Assembly (NCBI GenBank): GCA_043822885.1
Contig: JBDRBI010000050.1
Location: forward strand, 1-27,570
DNA: 27,570 nucleotides
Origin: Aadella sp043822885
GTDB taxonomy: Bacteria; Omnitrophota; Gorgyraeia; Tantalellales; Tantalellaceae
Direction of reading: 5' to 3'
This document shows positions 1 to 8,183 of the stretch, one piece after another. How positions within the stretch are numbered: position 1 is the first letter of the stretch; each line of letters begins with the position of its first letter. A model generated the notes under the pieces. It made no database searches, was not told the origin of the DNA, and was given only the letters and a program-made list of their open reading frames with translations. The position numbers and the translations under genes were made by a program.

Positions 1-1
1 A

Positions 2-586
2 AAAGAAAAAGCTCTGCTTATAGCGGGAGGCCATGGGATAGCGCCCCTTTATGCCTTGGCCGAGCAATTGTTGAAAGAAAAAAAGGAAGTGATATTTTTT
101 ATCGGAGCTTGTGAAAAAAAACATGTGATCTTTCGTAAAGAGGTAGAAACATTAGGCATTAAGGTCAACGTATCGACAGAGGACGGCGCCTGCGGACACA
201 AAGGATATGTTACGGAGCCGTTAGAGATATATTTAAAAAAAGTCACCGACCACCCCCGGCTGCCTTCTTTTGGAACATATGGCCGGGGCAGGCAGTCACC
301 GACCACCGGACGCGGTTCACGGGTCACGGGTCACCCCCCTCGGGGGGCAGGCGGGTCACGGATCACGATATATGCTTGCGGGCCTAAACCTATGCTTAAA
401 GAGGTGGCGCGTATCGCGGGAAAATATAAAACTAGCGCTCAAGTCTCACTTGATGAATATATGGCGTGCGGGATAGGCGTCTGCCAGGGGTGCGCTATAA
501 AGACGAAGAGCGGATACAAACTTGTATGTAAGGACGGACCGGTTTTTGATGCGGGGGAAATTGTTTGGGGAGAAGAGAGAAGGTAG
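2..586 (+). CDS. pyrK: Dihydroorotate dehydrogenase electron-transfer subunit, PyrK (5' partial, with in-frame insertion)
   Basis: The frame is open from the left edge, so the N-terminal flavin-binding part lies outside the window. What remains is the end of the ferredoxin-reductase-like NAD-binding domain (AGGHGIAPLYAL at the edge; IYACGPKPML at about 368-403) and the C-terminal 2Fe-2S module. The module has four Cys, in ACGIGVCQGC and LVCKDG. PyrK passes electrons from class 1B dihydroorotate dehydrogenase to NAD+, and pyrD follows, which fits. Between LEIYLKK and ITIYACGP lies an extra stretch of about 38 codons (248-361) rich in Gly, Arg, Pro and Ser. Its DNA is GC-rich and internally repetitive, unlike the flanking gene. 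The frame is kept and both flanks look intact, so the protein may still be made. The family call is firm; whether the insert is tolerated is unknown. Confidence 0.93.
   Translation, partial: KEKALLIAGGHGIAPLYALAEQLLKEKKEVIFFIGACEKKHVIFRKEVETLGIKVNVSTEDGACGHKGYVTEPLEIYLKKVTDHPRLPSFGTYGRGRQSPTTGRGSRVTGHPPRGAGGSRITIYACGPKPMLKEVARIAGKYKTSAQVSLDEYMACGIGVCQGCAIKTKSGYKLVCKDGPVFDAGEIVWGEERR
241..361 (+). repeat. GC-rich repetitive insert inside pyrK
   Basis: A 14-nt word, AGTCACCGACCACC, occurs at 241-254 and again at 294-307 in a different reading frame. Repeated GGGTCAC words follow at about 320-358, with a C6-TC-G6 hairpin at 335-348. The block interrupts the PyrK reading frame without a stop. 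Its composition differs sharply from the A-rich code on both sides. I see no transposase-type ends. Other copies in the genome would be needed to call it a mobile repeat. Confidence 0.7.
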
Positions 587-750
587 AGGATAGAAGCGAG
601 AAGAGGGAGGGATGAAGGACGAGGGACGAAAGTGTGCTCCCTTGTCATCCCGCCTGTCCTCCGAAGCCAGTTAACATACGAATAGATTGGCGTAGGAGGA
701 AGCTTTAGCGAAGGGGGAAGAAGCAAAGCGACGAAGCTATCTAAAAAATA
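587..750. repeat. Intergenic repeat-type spacer between pyrK and pyrD
   Basis: The first part (587-632) is a purine-rich degenerate tandem of GAGG/GACGAGGGA-like words. It is followed by a unit containing GTCATCCCGCCTGTCCTCCG (about 645-664) and a GGCGTAGGAGGAAGC/TTTAGCGAAGGGGGA stretch (about 689-718). This resembles the other mosaic repeats in the window. No convincing ribosome-binding site lies directly before the pyrD start. Confidence 0.5.
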
Positions 751-1677
751 ATGAAAAAAGAAAAATTAAAAATACGGATCGGGAAAGAAACGTTTAAAAG
801 TCCCATATGGGCAGCGTCGGGGACTTTCGGACGGGGAAAAGAATTCGAAGATTTTATGGATCTTGGGATGCTCGGAGCCATAGTCACAAAGACCGTGACG
901 CTTAATGAAAGGGAGGGAAATAAGCCTCCTCGGACGGTAGAAACATCAAGCGGACTTTTAAATTCAATAGGGCTTGAAAATAAAGGTGTAGACCATTTTA
1001 TAAAAGAGTATCTTCCCGAACTTAAAACGATCAAGACCAAAATAGTGGTGAGTATAGCCGGCTCAATGGTCAAAGAGTTCACCGAATGCGCGATAAAGAT
1101 CATGAGCGGTAAAGCGCGTCCCGCGGCGCTTGAGATAAACCTTTCATGCCCGAATGTTTCGCACGGAAAAACAAAATATAAACTTCTGGCGCAGGACCCG
1201 ACAGAGACAGAGAAGATCATTCGCAGTATAAAAAAAGCAGTAAAAGGCGTTATCATCGCGAAACTTTCTCCCAATGTAACGGACATTACCGAAATAGCTA
1301 AAGCCGCCGAAGCAGGCGGAGCGGACGCCGTGGCGCTGGTAAATACATACATGGGAATTGCCATAGATCCCATAAAAATGAAACCTATACTCGGGAACAT
1401 TACGGGAGGGCTCAGCGGTCCGGCAATAAAGCCGCTGGCGTTAAAAGCGGTATGGGAATGTTACACTAAAATAAAAATACCCATCATCGGTATAGGCGGT
1501 ATAATGACGGGTGAGGATGCCGCGGAATTCATTTTATGCGGTGCGAGCGCGGTCCAGATCGGTACGGCCAATCTAGTATCGGCGGACGCCTGCCAAAGGA
1601 TAACAAAAGAATTAGAAGATTATCTGAAAAAGCAGAAGATAAAGAATGTCACCAGTCTTGTAGGGAAAGCGCATTAG
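751..1677 (+). CDS. pyrD: Dihydroorotate dehydrogenase, class 1B catalytic subunit PyrD
   Basis: 308 aa, a normal length for the class 1B TIM-barrel flavoprotein that oxidises dihydroorotate to orotate in the cytoplasm. The family start KSPIWAASGTFGRG lies at about residues 17-30. The FMN/substrate loop EINLSCPN (residues 128-135) supplies Cys133, in the position of the class 1B catalytic base. Barrel-end phosphate-binding motifs are IPIIGIGGIMTGEDA and GASAVQIGTANL. It sits between pyrK and pyrF, and class 1B enzymes work as PyrD2K2 using NAD+. The ATG at 751 begins the conserved N-terminus but has no clear Shine-Dalgarno; the DNA just upstream is repeat-type. Nothing is missing. Confidence 0.97.
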   Translation: MKKEKLKIRIGKETFKSPIWAASGTFGRGKEFEDFMDLGMLGAIVTKTVTLNEREGNKPPRTVETSSGLLNSIGLENKGVDHFIKEYLPELKTIKTKIVVSIAGSMVKEFTECAIKIMSGKARPAALEINLSCPNVSHGKTKYKLLAQDPTETEKIIRSIKKAVKGVIIAKLSPNVTDITEIAKAAEAGGADAVALVNTYMGIAIDPIKMKPILGNITGGLSGPAIKPLALKAVWECYTKIKIPIIGIGGIMTGEDAAEFILCGASAVQIGTANLVSADACQRITKELEDYLKKQKIKNVTSLVGKAH

Positions 1678-1784
1678 AGCTACTCGTCCCGGACGAGTAA
1701 GCTAGACTATAGACCATAGACAATAGACTATAGACAGAGAATGACCGATGTGGAAAGTGGACAGTGAACAGGTTTAAGAAAGAG

Positions 1785-1900
1785 GAGATTGCTTCCCCCC
1801 GTCGCTTTGCTCCGCAAAGCGGAGCAGCGGGGGTCGCAAAGACAGATTCTCTTCTCGTCATTGCGAGGAGGAAGCGAAGCGAACGACGAAGCAATCCCCT
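1785..1900. repeat. Family A palindromic repeat, two opposed units
   Basis: The first unit, GAGATTGCTTCC to CGCAAAGAC (1785-1842), is followed by the opposed unit GTCATTGCGAGG to GAAGCAATCCCCTC (1857-1900). The first holds alternative perfect hairpins (GCTTTGC/GCAAAGC and GCTCCGC/GCGGAGC). A degenerate tandem of ATAGACTATAGAC words precedes it at 1701-1740. The pyrF Shine-Dalgarno (AAAGGAG, about 1903-1909) begins right after the element. Confidence 0.85.
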
Positions 1901-1921
1901 CAAAAAGGAGAGAACAGGGCA

Positions 1922-2629
1922 ATGGAAGCACGGGAAAGATTGATAGTCGCGTTGGACGTCAAAAACTTTGATGAGGCGGCGGATATTATAGAGATACTCG
2001 CGCCGGAAGTCAACATTTTCAAGGTCGGGATATCGCCTTTTACAGGATTCGGCGAAGCCATCCTAGACAAATTGGAATATGAAGGTAAAAAATGTTTTCT
2101 CGATCTAAAATATCACGATATCCCTAATACCGTAGCTAACGCTTCCCGGGCGGCGATGAAAAGGCGTATCTTTATGACCAATTTTCATTGTCTGGGCGGT
2201 AAAAAAATGCTGGAAGCCGCGGCTTCAGGAATAAAAGATAAGGGCGAAGATGATGTGAGCCCCATACTTTTGGGAGTGACCATACTTACGAGTATGGGGG
2301 AAAAGGAACTCAGAGAGATGGGCTTCGAAGGGGAAATGGAGGAAATGGTCATGGATCTTGCGAGGATGGCAAAAGACGCGGGGCTCGATGGGGTTGTTGC
2401 GTCGGCGCAGGAATCCAAAAGAATAAAAGAAGAGCTCGGCGAGGACTTTATAGTTGTCGCTCCGGGTATACGTCCTGATTGGGCCAAGCATGGAGATCAA
2501 AAAAGGATAGTAACGCCCAGAGAGGCCTTGAAACAAAAGGCGGATTATATAGTGGTAGGACGTCCGATAGTGGAAGCGGACGATCCACTGACGGCGGCAA
2601 GACGGATAATAGAAGAGATGGAGGGGTAG
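1922..2629 (+). CDS. pyrF: Orotidine 5'-phosphate decarboxylase PyrF
   Basis: 235 aa. It decarboxylates OMP to UMP, the last step of de novo pyrimidine synthesis. The catalytic signature DLKYHDIPNT lies at residues 61-70, with Asp61, Lys63 and Asp66 matching the family D-K-D array. The N-terminal strand LIVALDV carries the usual substrate-contacting Asp12, and VVAPGIRPDW plus YIVVGRPI form the phosphate-binding end of the barrel. The length matches the bacterial pyrF family. The ATG at 1922 follows a purine-rich stretch. pyrE starts 3 nt after its stop, so the two are probably translated from one transcript. Confidence 0.98.
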   Translation: MEARERLIVALDVKNFDEAADIIEILAPEVNIFKVGISPFTGFGEAILDKLEYEGKKCFLDLKYHDIPNTVANASRAAMKRRIFMTNFHCLGGKKMLEAAASGIKDKGEDDVSPILLGVTILTSMGEKELREMGFEGEMEEMVMDLARMAKDAGLDGVVASAQESKRIKEELGEDFIVVAPGIRPDWAKHGDQKRIVTPREALKQKADYIVVGRPIVEADDPLTAARRIIEEMEG

Positions 2630-2632
2630 AAC

Positions 2633-3208
2633 ATGAATAAAAAAGAAATAATAGAGATATTTTCAAGAGCGAACGCGTACAAGCAAGGGCATTTCAAACT
2701 TTCAAGCGGACTTCATTCCGGGGCATACCTTCAATGCGCGTTAGTCCTTTCTCAGCCGTTAATAGCCAAAAAATTATGTACTATTTTATCGGAAAAATTT
2801 CGTGACGATCTACCGGATGTGGTTATAGGACCGGCTATGGGAGGCATAGTTTTCGCTTACGAAATGGCAAGAATATTGAAGACAAGAGCCGTCTTTTCCG
2901 AGAGGGATGAACGCGGGAAAATGACATTAAGAAGAGGTTTTAATATTTCACCCGGCAGCAAAGTGCTTATAGCCGAAGATGTTCTCACAACAGGCGGATC
3001 GGTAAAAGAGGTCATCGCCCTCCTCAAAGAAGACGGCATAGAACCGATCGCGATAGTATCTTTGGTAGACAGGAGCGGCGGCAAGCTAGATTTTGGTGGT
3101 ATAAAGTATAAAAGCCTGTTAAAATTGGACATTCCTTCTTTTAAAGAAGAAGAGTGTCCCTTATGTCAGGAAGGACTCCCGATCATAAAACCAGGGTCAA
3201 GAAAGTGA
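2633..3208 (+). CDS. pyrE: Orotate phosphoribosyltransferase PyrE
   Basis: 191 aa. It joins orotate to PRPP to give OMP, the substrate of the preceding pyrF product. The PRPP-binding signature VLIAEDVLTTGGSV covers residues 111-124. Its acidic pair (Glu115, Asp116) and the RDERGK loop (91-96) are the expected PRPP and catalytic elements. The C-terminus has a CPLC motif (175-178) before GLPIIKPGSRK, a tail seen in one subgroup of bacterial PyrE. The ribosome site GGAGGGG lies inside the end of pyrF. No terminator with a T-run follows; instead there is a nested inverted repeat. Confidence 0.97.
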   Translation: MNKKEIIEIFSRANAYKQGHFKLSSGLHSGAYLQCALVLSQPLIAKKLCTILSEKFRDDLPDVVIGPAMGGIVFAYEMARILKTRAVFSERDERGKMTLRRGFNISPGSKVLIAEDVLTTGGSVKEVIALLKEDGIEPIAIVSLVDRSGGKLDFGGIKYKSLLKLDIPSFKEEECPLCQEGLPIIKPGSRK

Positions 3209-3212
3209 TGAC

Positions 3213-3286
3213 AAATGACAAACTAGGGTCGACAAGAGACGTTTACAAGACATGTCTTGTTACTTGAAATTTGGAGTTTGTCATTT
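3213..3286. repeat. Nested inverted repeat between pyrE and the ATPase operon
   Basis: The outer arms AAATGACAAACT (3213-3224) and AGTTTGTCATTT (3275-3286) are perfect 12-bp complements. Inside lies a perfect 16-bp palindrome, ACAAGACATGTCTTGT (3245-3260). There is no T-run typical of an intrinsic terminator. It could be a family B dispersed element, a protein-binding operator for the ATPase operon, or both. The sequence alone does not decide. Confidence 0.75.
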
Positions 3287-3320
3287 ATTTTTGATATGAA
3301 GATCAAAAAGGAGATAAGCC

Positions 3321-3923
3321 ATGGAAATGGATCTAAAGGGCATAATAGAAAAAATAAAGAAAGAAGGCGTTTCTGAGGCTGAAAAAGAAGTTCAAGTGAT
3401 CATTTCCCGCGCCGAAGAAAAAGCAAAAAAAATAACAGAAAAAGCCCAAAAAGAAAGCGAACAGGTCGCGGCTAAAGCCCGGAATGAAGCCGCGCAAGTA
3501 CAGGCCAACGGTGAAGCGGCCCTGAAACAGGCTTCAAGAGATACGCTCATCAGTCTAAAAGCAAGTATAGTAAAAGTATTCGATAATATCCTGCGGGAAG
3601 AGATCCCCAAAGATCTCAAACCATCCGCTATGGAAGGCGCGATAATAAACCTGATCGCGAGTTTTAATAAAGACGCGAAGACCAGCCTGGAAATACTTTT
3701 AAATGAAGAAGACAAAAAAACTCTTGAGAAGACCCTCCTTTCGAAGTTAAAGGATAAAACCAAACAGGAGATCGTGCTTAAAGTGTCTCCTTCCGTTGAG
3801 AGCGGTTTCCGTATAGGGGAAAAAGACTCCAATTCTTATTATGATGTGACCGATGAAGCTGTCATTGAGGCCTTTAAATCGTTTCTTAACCCGAGAATAG
3901 CCAGGATAATAGATAAAAAATGA
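3321..3923 (+). CDS. atpE: V/A-type ATPase subunit E (peripheral stalk)
   Basis: 200 aa. Residues 1-75 are a charged Ala/Glu/Lys/Gln-rich helix, for example EAEKEVQVIISRAEEKAKKI, typical of the coiled-coil stalk. A globular C-terminal half follows, ending RIARIIDKK. Subunit E links the catalytic A3B3 head to the membrane subunit I as part of the stator. Primary sequence in this family is weakly conserved, so the call leans on the coiled coil, the length and the position as first gene of the operon. A clear ribosome site, AAGGAG, lies before the ATG. The stop overlaps the next start (ATGA), which couples translation. Confidence 0.88.
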   Translation: MEMDLKGIIEKIKKEGVSEAEKEVQVIISRAEEKAKKITEKAQKESEQVAAKARNEAAQVQANGEAALKQASRDTLISLKASIVKVFDNILREEIPKDLKPSAMEGAIINLIASFNKDAKTSLEILLNEEDKKTLEKTLLSKLKDKTKQEIVLKVSPSVESGFRIGEKDSNSYYDVTDEAVIEAFKSFLNPRIARIIDKK

Positions 3924-4417
3924 GAGAATATTATTATCTCAAAGCGTCTCTGCCGTATTTAACGTTCAATAAAGCTCCCCTTATGTCCGGAGAAGATTTT
4001 TTGACGGAAGGCCGCAAATGGATGGATCCGAAAGATCTTAAAATGCTTGAAAGAACAAAACTTGAAGATCATGTTATAAGAGATGATGAGACGAGAGTTT
4101 CTTTTGACTGGAAGATATTCAACAGTGAATTCAAGAAAGAGATCGCAGCGGCGCGGAAAAAAGTACCGGGGAAGATCCCGTCCAAAAGGGTCAAACGCAT
4201 AATGAAACAGGAGACTCCTCTGGATTCAGAGATAATGATCGAGAAAATAAGATGGGACCATCTGGAAGACAAAGAACTGCTGTTTGGGTTTGATATAAAC
4301 GCTTTGATAATATACTTTTTAAAACTGCAGATAGCGGAGCGTTTAGCGTCTTTCGATAAAGACAAAGGCGAAAATATCTTTTACAAATCATGCGAGGTAA
4401 AATATGGAAAGCACTAA
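3920..4417 (+). CDS. V-ATPase operon protein X (DUF2764-like)
   Basis: 165 aa, soluble, rich in Lys, Glu and Asp, starting MREYYYLKASLPYL. I recognise it mainly by context. In Chlamydia and Borrelia a conserved gene of unknown function stands between atpE and atpA, and I believe that family is DUF2764. The YYYLxxSLPxL start and the helical C-terminal part (about 125-150) fit this. Its gene overlaps atpE by 4 nt and atpA by 14 nt, so it is made together with the catalytic head. Because no subunit C (the rotor socket) is present in the operon, it may replace that subunit. That function is inference. No signal peptide or membrane helix is seen. Confidence 0.75.
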   Translation: MREYYYLKASLPYLTFNKAPLMSGEDFLTEGRKWMDPKDLKMLERTKLEDHVIRDDETRVSFDWKIFNSEFKKEIAAARKKVPGKIPSKRVKRIMKQETPLDSEIMIEKIRWDHLEDKELLFGFDINALIIYFLKLQIAERLASFDKDKGENIFYKSCEVKYGKH

Positions 4418-6152
4418 AGGTAAAATAACCGCGATAAACGGAAATATGATACGCGTGCGTTTTGACGGTAATATCATACAGAACGAAGTCGCGTATGTTA
4501 TAAGCGGTAAAAAAAGATTAAAAGCCGAGGTGATAAAGATCGCGGGAGACAGCGCGTTCCTCCAGGTTTTTGAATACACAAAAGGCATAAAAGTGGGGGA
4601 TGAAATAGAGTTTTCCGGACAGATGCTTTCCGTACAGTTAGGGCCCGGACTTTTGTCCCAGATATACGACGGATTGCAGAATTCACTACCGGCTATGGCG
4701 GAAGAGTTCGGGTTTTTTCTGCCCATAGGGGTTGAACTTGACGCTATAGACCGTGAACAAAAATGGGAATTCACTCCGAAAGCGGAAAAAGGAGATCAAG
4801 TCACCGCGGGAAGCGTATTGGGGTCAGTGCCGGAAAAAATATTCGAACACAAGATCATGGTGCCTTTTTATCTCACAGGGGAATATACCGTGTCCGAGAT
4901 ATCAAAAAAAGGGGAATATAAAGCTAAAGACACAATAGCCGTTATAAAAGACAAAAAAGGAAAAGAGATCGATGTATCCATGATATTCGACTGGCCGGTG
5001 AAGATACCGATCGAAGCTTACGCGGAAAAACTCCAGCCGAAAGAGTCTCTGGTAACCAAAATAAGAGTAATAGACACATTCTTCCCCGTAGCCAAAGGCG
5101 GAACATATTGTATACCGGGGCCGTTCGGAGCGGGGAAGACGGTCCTTCAGCAAATAACCAGCCGTCACGCGGATGTAGATATAGTAATTATAGCCGCCTG
5201 CGGAGAACGCGCCGGAGAAGTGGTCGAAACTTTAAAGGAATTTCCTAAACTGACGGACCCGCGTACGGGGAAAAGTCTGATGGAAAGGACGATAATCATA
5301 TGTAACACTTCTTCTATGCCGGTAGCGGCGCGGGAGGCTTCGGTATATACGGCTTCGACCATAGCTGAATATTACAGACAGATGGGGTTGGATGTGCTTT
5401 TATTAGCTGATTCTACTTCACGCTGGGCGCAGGCCATGAGAGAGATCTCCGGACGCCTTGAAGAGATCCCGGGAGAAGAAGCGTATCCGGCATATCTTGA
5501 ATCACGTATCGCGAGCTTTTACGAGAGATCCGGAGTGGTCAAACTGCATGACGGATCGATAGGAAGCCTCACGATAGGAGGAACGGTCTCACCGGCCGGA
5601 GGAAATTTTGAGGAACCCGTGACACAAGGCACGCTTAAAGTGGTAGGCGCCTTTCACGGGCTTTCAAGAGAGCGGGCCGAAGCAAGAAAATTCCCTTCAG
5701 TAAATCCTTTGGACAGCTGGAGCCGCTACAAAAGCTTTATTGATCAGGATGAGATAGATCACGCTAAAGGTGTGCTCCATAGGGGGGAAGAGATCAGTCA
5801 GATGATGAAAGTCGTCGGAGAAGAGGGAACGAGTTTAGAAGACTTTATTGTTCTTCTAAAAAGCGATTTTCTTGACAGCGTATACCTTCAGCAAAACGGA
5901 TTTGATGAAGTAGATGCCGCAACCACGTCAGAAAGACAAAAATATGTTTTCTTAAAAACGAACGGAGTGCTAAAAGAGGTTTTTACTTTCAGCGACAGAA
6001 CGAAAGCAAGACAGTTTTTTTATAATCTCCGGCATAAATTCATAGACTGGAATTACAAAAAGTGGGATACGGAAGAATTTAAGAAAGCGGAAAAAGAAAT
6101 AGACGAAACGCTTAACAATAGAGACGGCAACCTGGAGGAAGAAAAATCATGA
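4404..6152 (+). CDS. atpA: V/A-type ATPase catalytic subunit A
   Basis: 582 aa, normal for subunit A. The Walker A loop GPFGAGKT is at residues 239-246 (Lys245). It is followed by the catalytic region CGERAGEV and the arginine-finger and adenine-side region with LLADSTSRWAQA and PGEEAYPAYL. The A-type non-homologous insert (about residues 110-190, FFLPIGVELDAI onward) separates it from F-type beta subunits. It hydrolyses or makes ATP at A-B interfaces on the cytoplasmic face. Its start lies 14 nt inside the X gene and its end overlaps atpB by 4 nt, so E-X-A-B form one coupled block. All catalytic motifs are intact. Confidence 0.98.
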   Translation: MESTKGKITAINGNMIRVRFDGNIIQNEVAYVISGKKRLKAEVIKIAGDSAFLQVFEYTKGIKVGDEIEFSGQMLSVQLGPGLLSQIYDGLQNSLPAMAEEFGFFLPIGVELDAIDREQKWEFTPKAEKGDQVTAGSVLGSVPEKIFEHKIMVPFYLTGEYTVSEISKKGEYKAKDTIAVIKDKKGKEIDVSMIFDWPVKIPIEAYAEKLQPKESLVTKIRVIDTFFPVAKGGTYCIPGPFGAGKTVLQQITSRHADVDIVIIAACGERAGEVVETLKEFPKLTDPRTGKSLMERTIIICNTSSMPVAAREASVYTASTIAEYYRQMGLDVLLLADSTSRWAQAMREISGRLEEIPGEEAYPAYLESRIASFYERSGVVKLHDGSIGSLTIGGTVSPAGGNFEEPVTQGTLKVVGAFHGLSRERAEARKFPSVNPLDSWSRYKSFIDQDEIDHAKGVLHRGEEISQMMKVVGEEGTSLEDFIVLLKSDFLDSVYLQQNGFDEVDAATTSERQKYVFLKTNGVLKEVFTFSDRTKARQFFYNLRHKFIDWNYKKWDTEEFKKAEKEIDETLNNRDGNLEEEKS

Positions 6153-7444
6153 GAAAGATCTGCACCAGGATACTTAACATAACGGGGAATGTTATTACCG
6201 TGAAAGCCGAAGATATCGCGTATGAGGAACTGGCGGAAATAACCACGCAGAGGGGTCCTTCTCTCGCTCAGGTCATACGGATAGACAAGGATATGGTACA
6301 TCTTCAGGTGTTTGCGGGGGCAAGAGGCGTGTCGACAGGGGACGAAGTAAGATTTCTCGGGCATCCTATGCGCATAGGTTTTTCATACGATATGCTCGGC
6401 AGGATCTTTACCGGTAGCGGTGAGCCGCGTGACGGAGGGCCGGCAATAAACGAGAATGAGATAGAGATAGCGGGTCCGGCCGCGAATCCTTCAAAGAGGG
6501 TTATTCCGAAGAACATGGTGAGAACCAATATCCCCATGATAGATGTTTTTAATTCGCTGGTAGAATCTCAGAAACTTCCTATCTTCTCGGTTTCGGGAGA
6601 ACCGTACGATGAACTCCTGGCAAGGATAGCGCTTCAGGCGGAAGTAGACATAATACTTTTGGGCGGGGTAGGACTTAAATACGATCAGTACATGTATTTC
6701 AAAAAGACGCTGGAAGAAGGCGGAGCGCTCAACCGAACAATATTTTTTGTTCATACGGCGTCCGATCCGATAGTAGAGGGGCTTATGGTGCCCGACTTGA
6801 CCTTAGCTGTTGCCGAAAAATGCGCGCTTGACGGCAAAAAAGTATTGGTCCTTCTCACCGACATGACAAATTTTGCGGACGCGCTTAAAGAAATAGCTAT
6901 AACTATGGAGCAAGTCCCTTCAAACAGAGGTTATCCCGGAGACCTATACAGTCAGCTTGCCGCGCGATATGAAAAAGCCGTTGATTTTGAAGGCGCGGGA
7001 TCCATAACCATTCTTGCCGTCACAACGATGCCGGGAGATGATGTCACTCATCCCGTGCCGGATAATACCGGGTATATAACAGAAGGGCAGTTCTACCTTA
7101 AGAACGGAAGGATAGAACCGTTCGGTTCTTTAAGCAGGCTTAAACAGCTGGTTAATAAAACTACCAGGAAAGACCACAGAGCCGTTATGGACGGCATGAT
7201 ACAGCTTTACGCCGCGTATAAGGAAACGGGAGAAAAAAGGTCTATGGGTTTCAGGATGAGCGAGTGGGATAAAAAGCTATTAAAATACGGAGAGCTTTTT
7301 GAAAAAGAGATGATGGACCTTAAAGTCAATATCCCGCTTGAGAAAGCTCTGGATAAAGGATGGGAAATATTATCGGACTGCTTCACCCCGGAAGAAACAA
7401 ATTTTAGAACCGAACTTATCGAGGAATTCTGGCGGAAGAGTTGA
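6149..7444 (+). CDS. atpB: V/A-type ATPase regulatory subunit B
   Basis: 431 aa. It has the same fold as subunit A, but the P-loop position reads SVSGEPYDELL (residues 147-157) with no GKT, as expected for the non-catalytic B subunit. Other B hallmarks are GSGEPRDGGP (89-98), LLTDMTNFADALKEI and the PSNRGYPGDLYSQLA stretch. B alternates with A in the hexameric head and forms the other half of each nucleotide site. It is joined to atpA by an ATGA overlap. After its stop the tight packing of the operon ends: 142 nt of spacer with a hairpin precede subunit D. Confidence 0.97.
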   Translation: MRKICTRILNITGNVITVKAEDIAYEELAEITTQRGPSLAQVIRIDKDMVHLQVFAGARGVSTGDEVRFLGHPMRIGFSYDMLGRIFTGSGEPRDGGPAINENEIEIAGPAANPSKRVIPKNMVRTNIPMIDVFNSLVESQKLPIFSVSGEPYDELLARIALQAEVDIILLGGVGLKYDQYMYFKKTLEEGGALNRTIFFVHTASDPIVEGLMVPDLTLAVAEKCALDGKKVLVLLTDMTNFADALKEIAITMEQVPSNRGYPGDLYSQLAARYEKAVDFEGAGSITILAVTTMPGDDVTHPVPDNTGYITEGQFYLKNGRIEPFGSLSRLKQLVNKTTRKDHRAVMDGMIQLYAAYKETGEKRSMGFRMSEWDKKLLKYGELFEKEMMDLKVNIPLEKALDKGWEILSDCFTPEETNFRTELIEEFWRKS

Positions 7445-7509
7445 TAGTTGATAGTTCATGGTGTATTAACCGATATAGACAGATAGAGATTAGGAAGCAT
7501 TTTTACTTG

Positions 7510-7543
7510 ATCCCGGATATCGGCTTTTAGCCGATTCCGGGAT
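7510..7543. repeat. Strong hairpin between atpB and atpD (family C)
   Basis: The stem pairs ATCCCGGA (7510-7517) with TCCGGGAT (7536-7543), and ATCGGCT (7519-7525) with AGCCGAT (7529-7535). There is one bulged T at 7518 and a TTT loop. That is 15 paired bases. It is followed by GACGG rather than a T-run, so it is not a standard terminator. It may act as an mRNA stability or processing element between the head and the later subunits, or it may be a dispersed CATCCCGG repeat. Confidence 0.85.
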
Positions 7544-7586
7544 GACGGTTTTGCAATTAATACGCACTCATAACTCCAAATTTATT

Positions 7587-8183
7587 ATGGTTAAAATACG
7601 GCTTACTAAAAATGAACTGAAAAAGCAGAAAGACGCGCTTAAACGATACGATCAATTTCTGCCTACTCTCATTCTGAAGAAACAGCAGCTTCAGTCGGAA
7701 CTTATAAAGATCCGCCGTGATATGGAAAAAATAAAGAAAGAAAAAGCATACGTAAAAGCCGAAATATACAGGTGGGTGGATGTTTTTTCCGAAGAGGTCT
7801 CGGAAGAGGGTCTTGTGGAAGTAAAAGAGATAATTACTTTACTGGGGAATATCGCGGGAATAGATATCCCGTTATTCAAAGAGGTGGAGTTTGAGGACAG
7901 AAGTTATGACCTTATGCTGACGCCTTTGTGGGTCGATAAAGGCGTAGGAGCGCTTAAAAAAACAATAACGATGAACGCGGAACAGGCAGTGCTTAAGGAA
8001 CAAGAACGTCTTGTAAAAGAAGAGCTCAGGATAACGACTCAGAGAGTTAACCTTTTTGAAAAAGTCATGATCCCGAGAACAAAAGAGAACATCAGGAAAA
8101 TTCAGATATATCTAGGCGACTTAAGGACTGCCGCGGTAGTAACGGGAAAGATCGCTAAGGGAAAGATATTGAACGCGGCATAG
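7587..8183 (+). CDS. atpD: V/A-type ATPase subunit D (central rotor shaft)
   Basis: 198 aa from the ATG at 7587. The frame can be opened from 7542, but those 15 codons overlap the preceding hairpin, while MVKIRLTKNELKKQKDAL is the usual D N-terminus (VxLTKxELxxQ). Long N- and C-terminal helices, about 1-65 and 140-195, form the antiparallel coiled-coil shaft that turns inside A3B3. The C-terminus has the family pattern RVNLFEKVMIPRTKENIRKI. It couples hydrolysis to rotation of the K ring. No clear Shine-Dalgarno precedes 7587, so translation may depend on upstream coupling or an unusual leader. Confidence 0.93.
   Translation: MVKIRLTKNELKKQKDALKRYDQFLPTLILKKQQLQSELIKIRRDMEKIKKEKAYVKAEIYRWVDVFSEEVSEEGLVEVKEIITLLGNIAGIDIPLFKEVEFEDRSYDLMLTPLWVDKGVGALKKTITMNAEQAVLKEQERLVKEELRITTQRVNLFEKVMIPRTKENIRKIQIYLGDLRTAAVVTGKIAKGKILNAA

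Noticed and set aside
741..1400. Long open frame on the - strand over pyrD (219 aa)
   Set aside because: It lies opposite a well-supported gene and has Ser/Phe/Ile-rich translation with no family motif. It is a shadow of the coding strand.
7542..7586. Upstream ATG for V-ATPase subunit D
   Set aside because: These 15 codons lie against the 7510-7543 hairpin and have no family match; MVKIRLTKNEL at 7587 is the conserved start.
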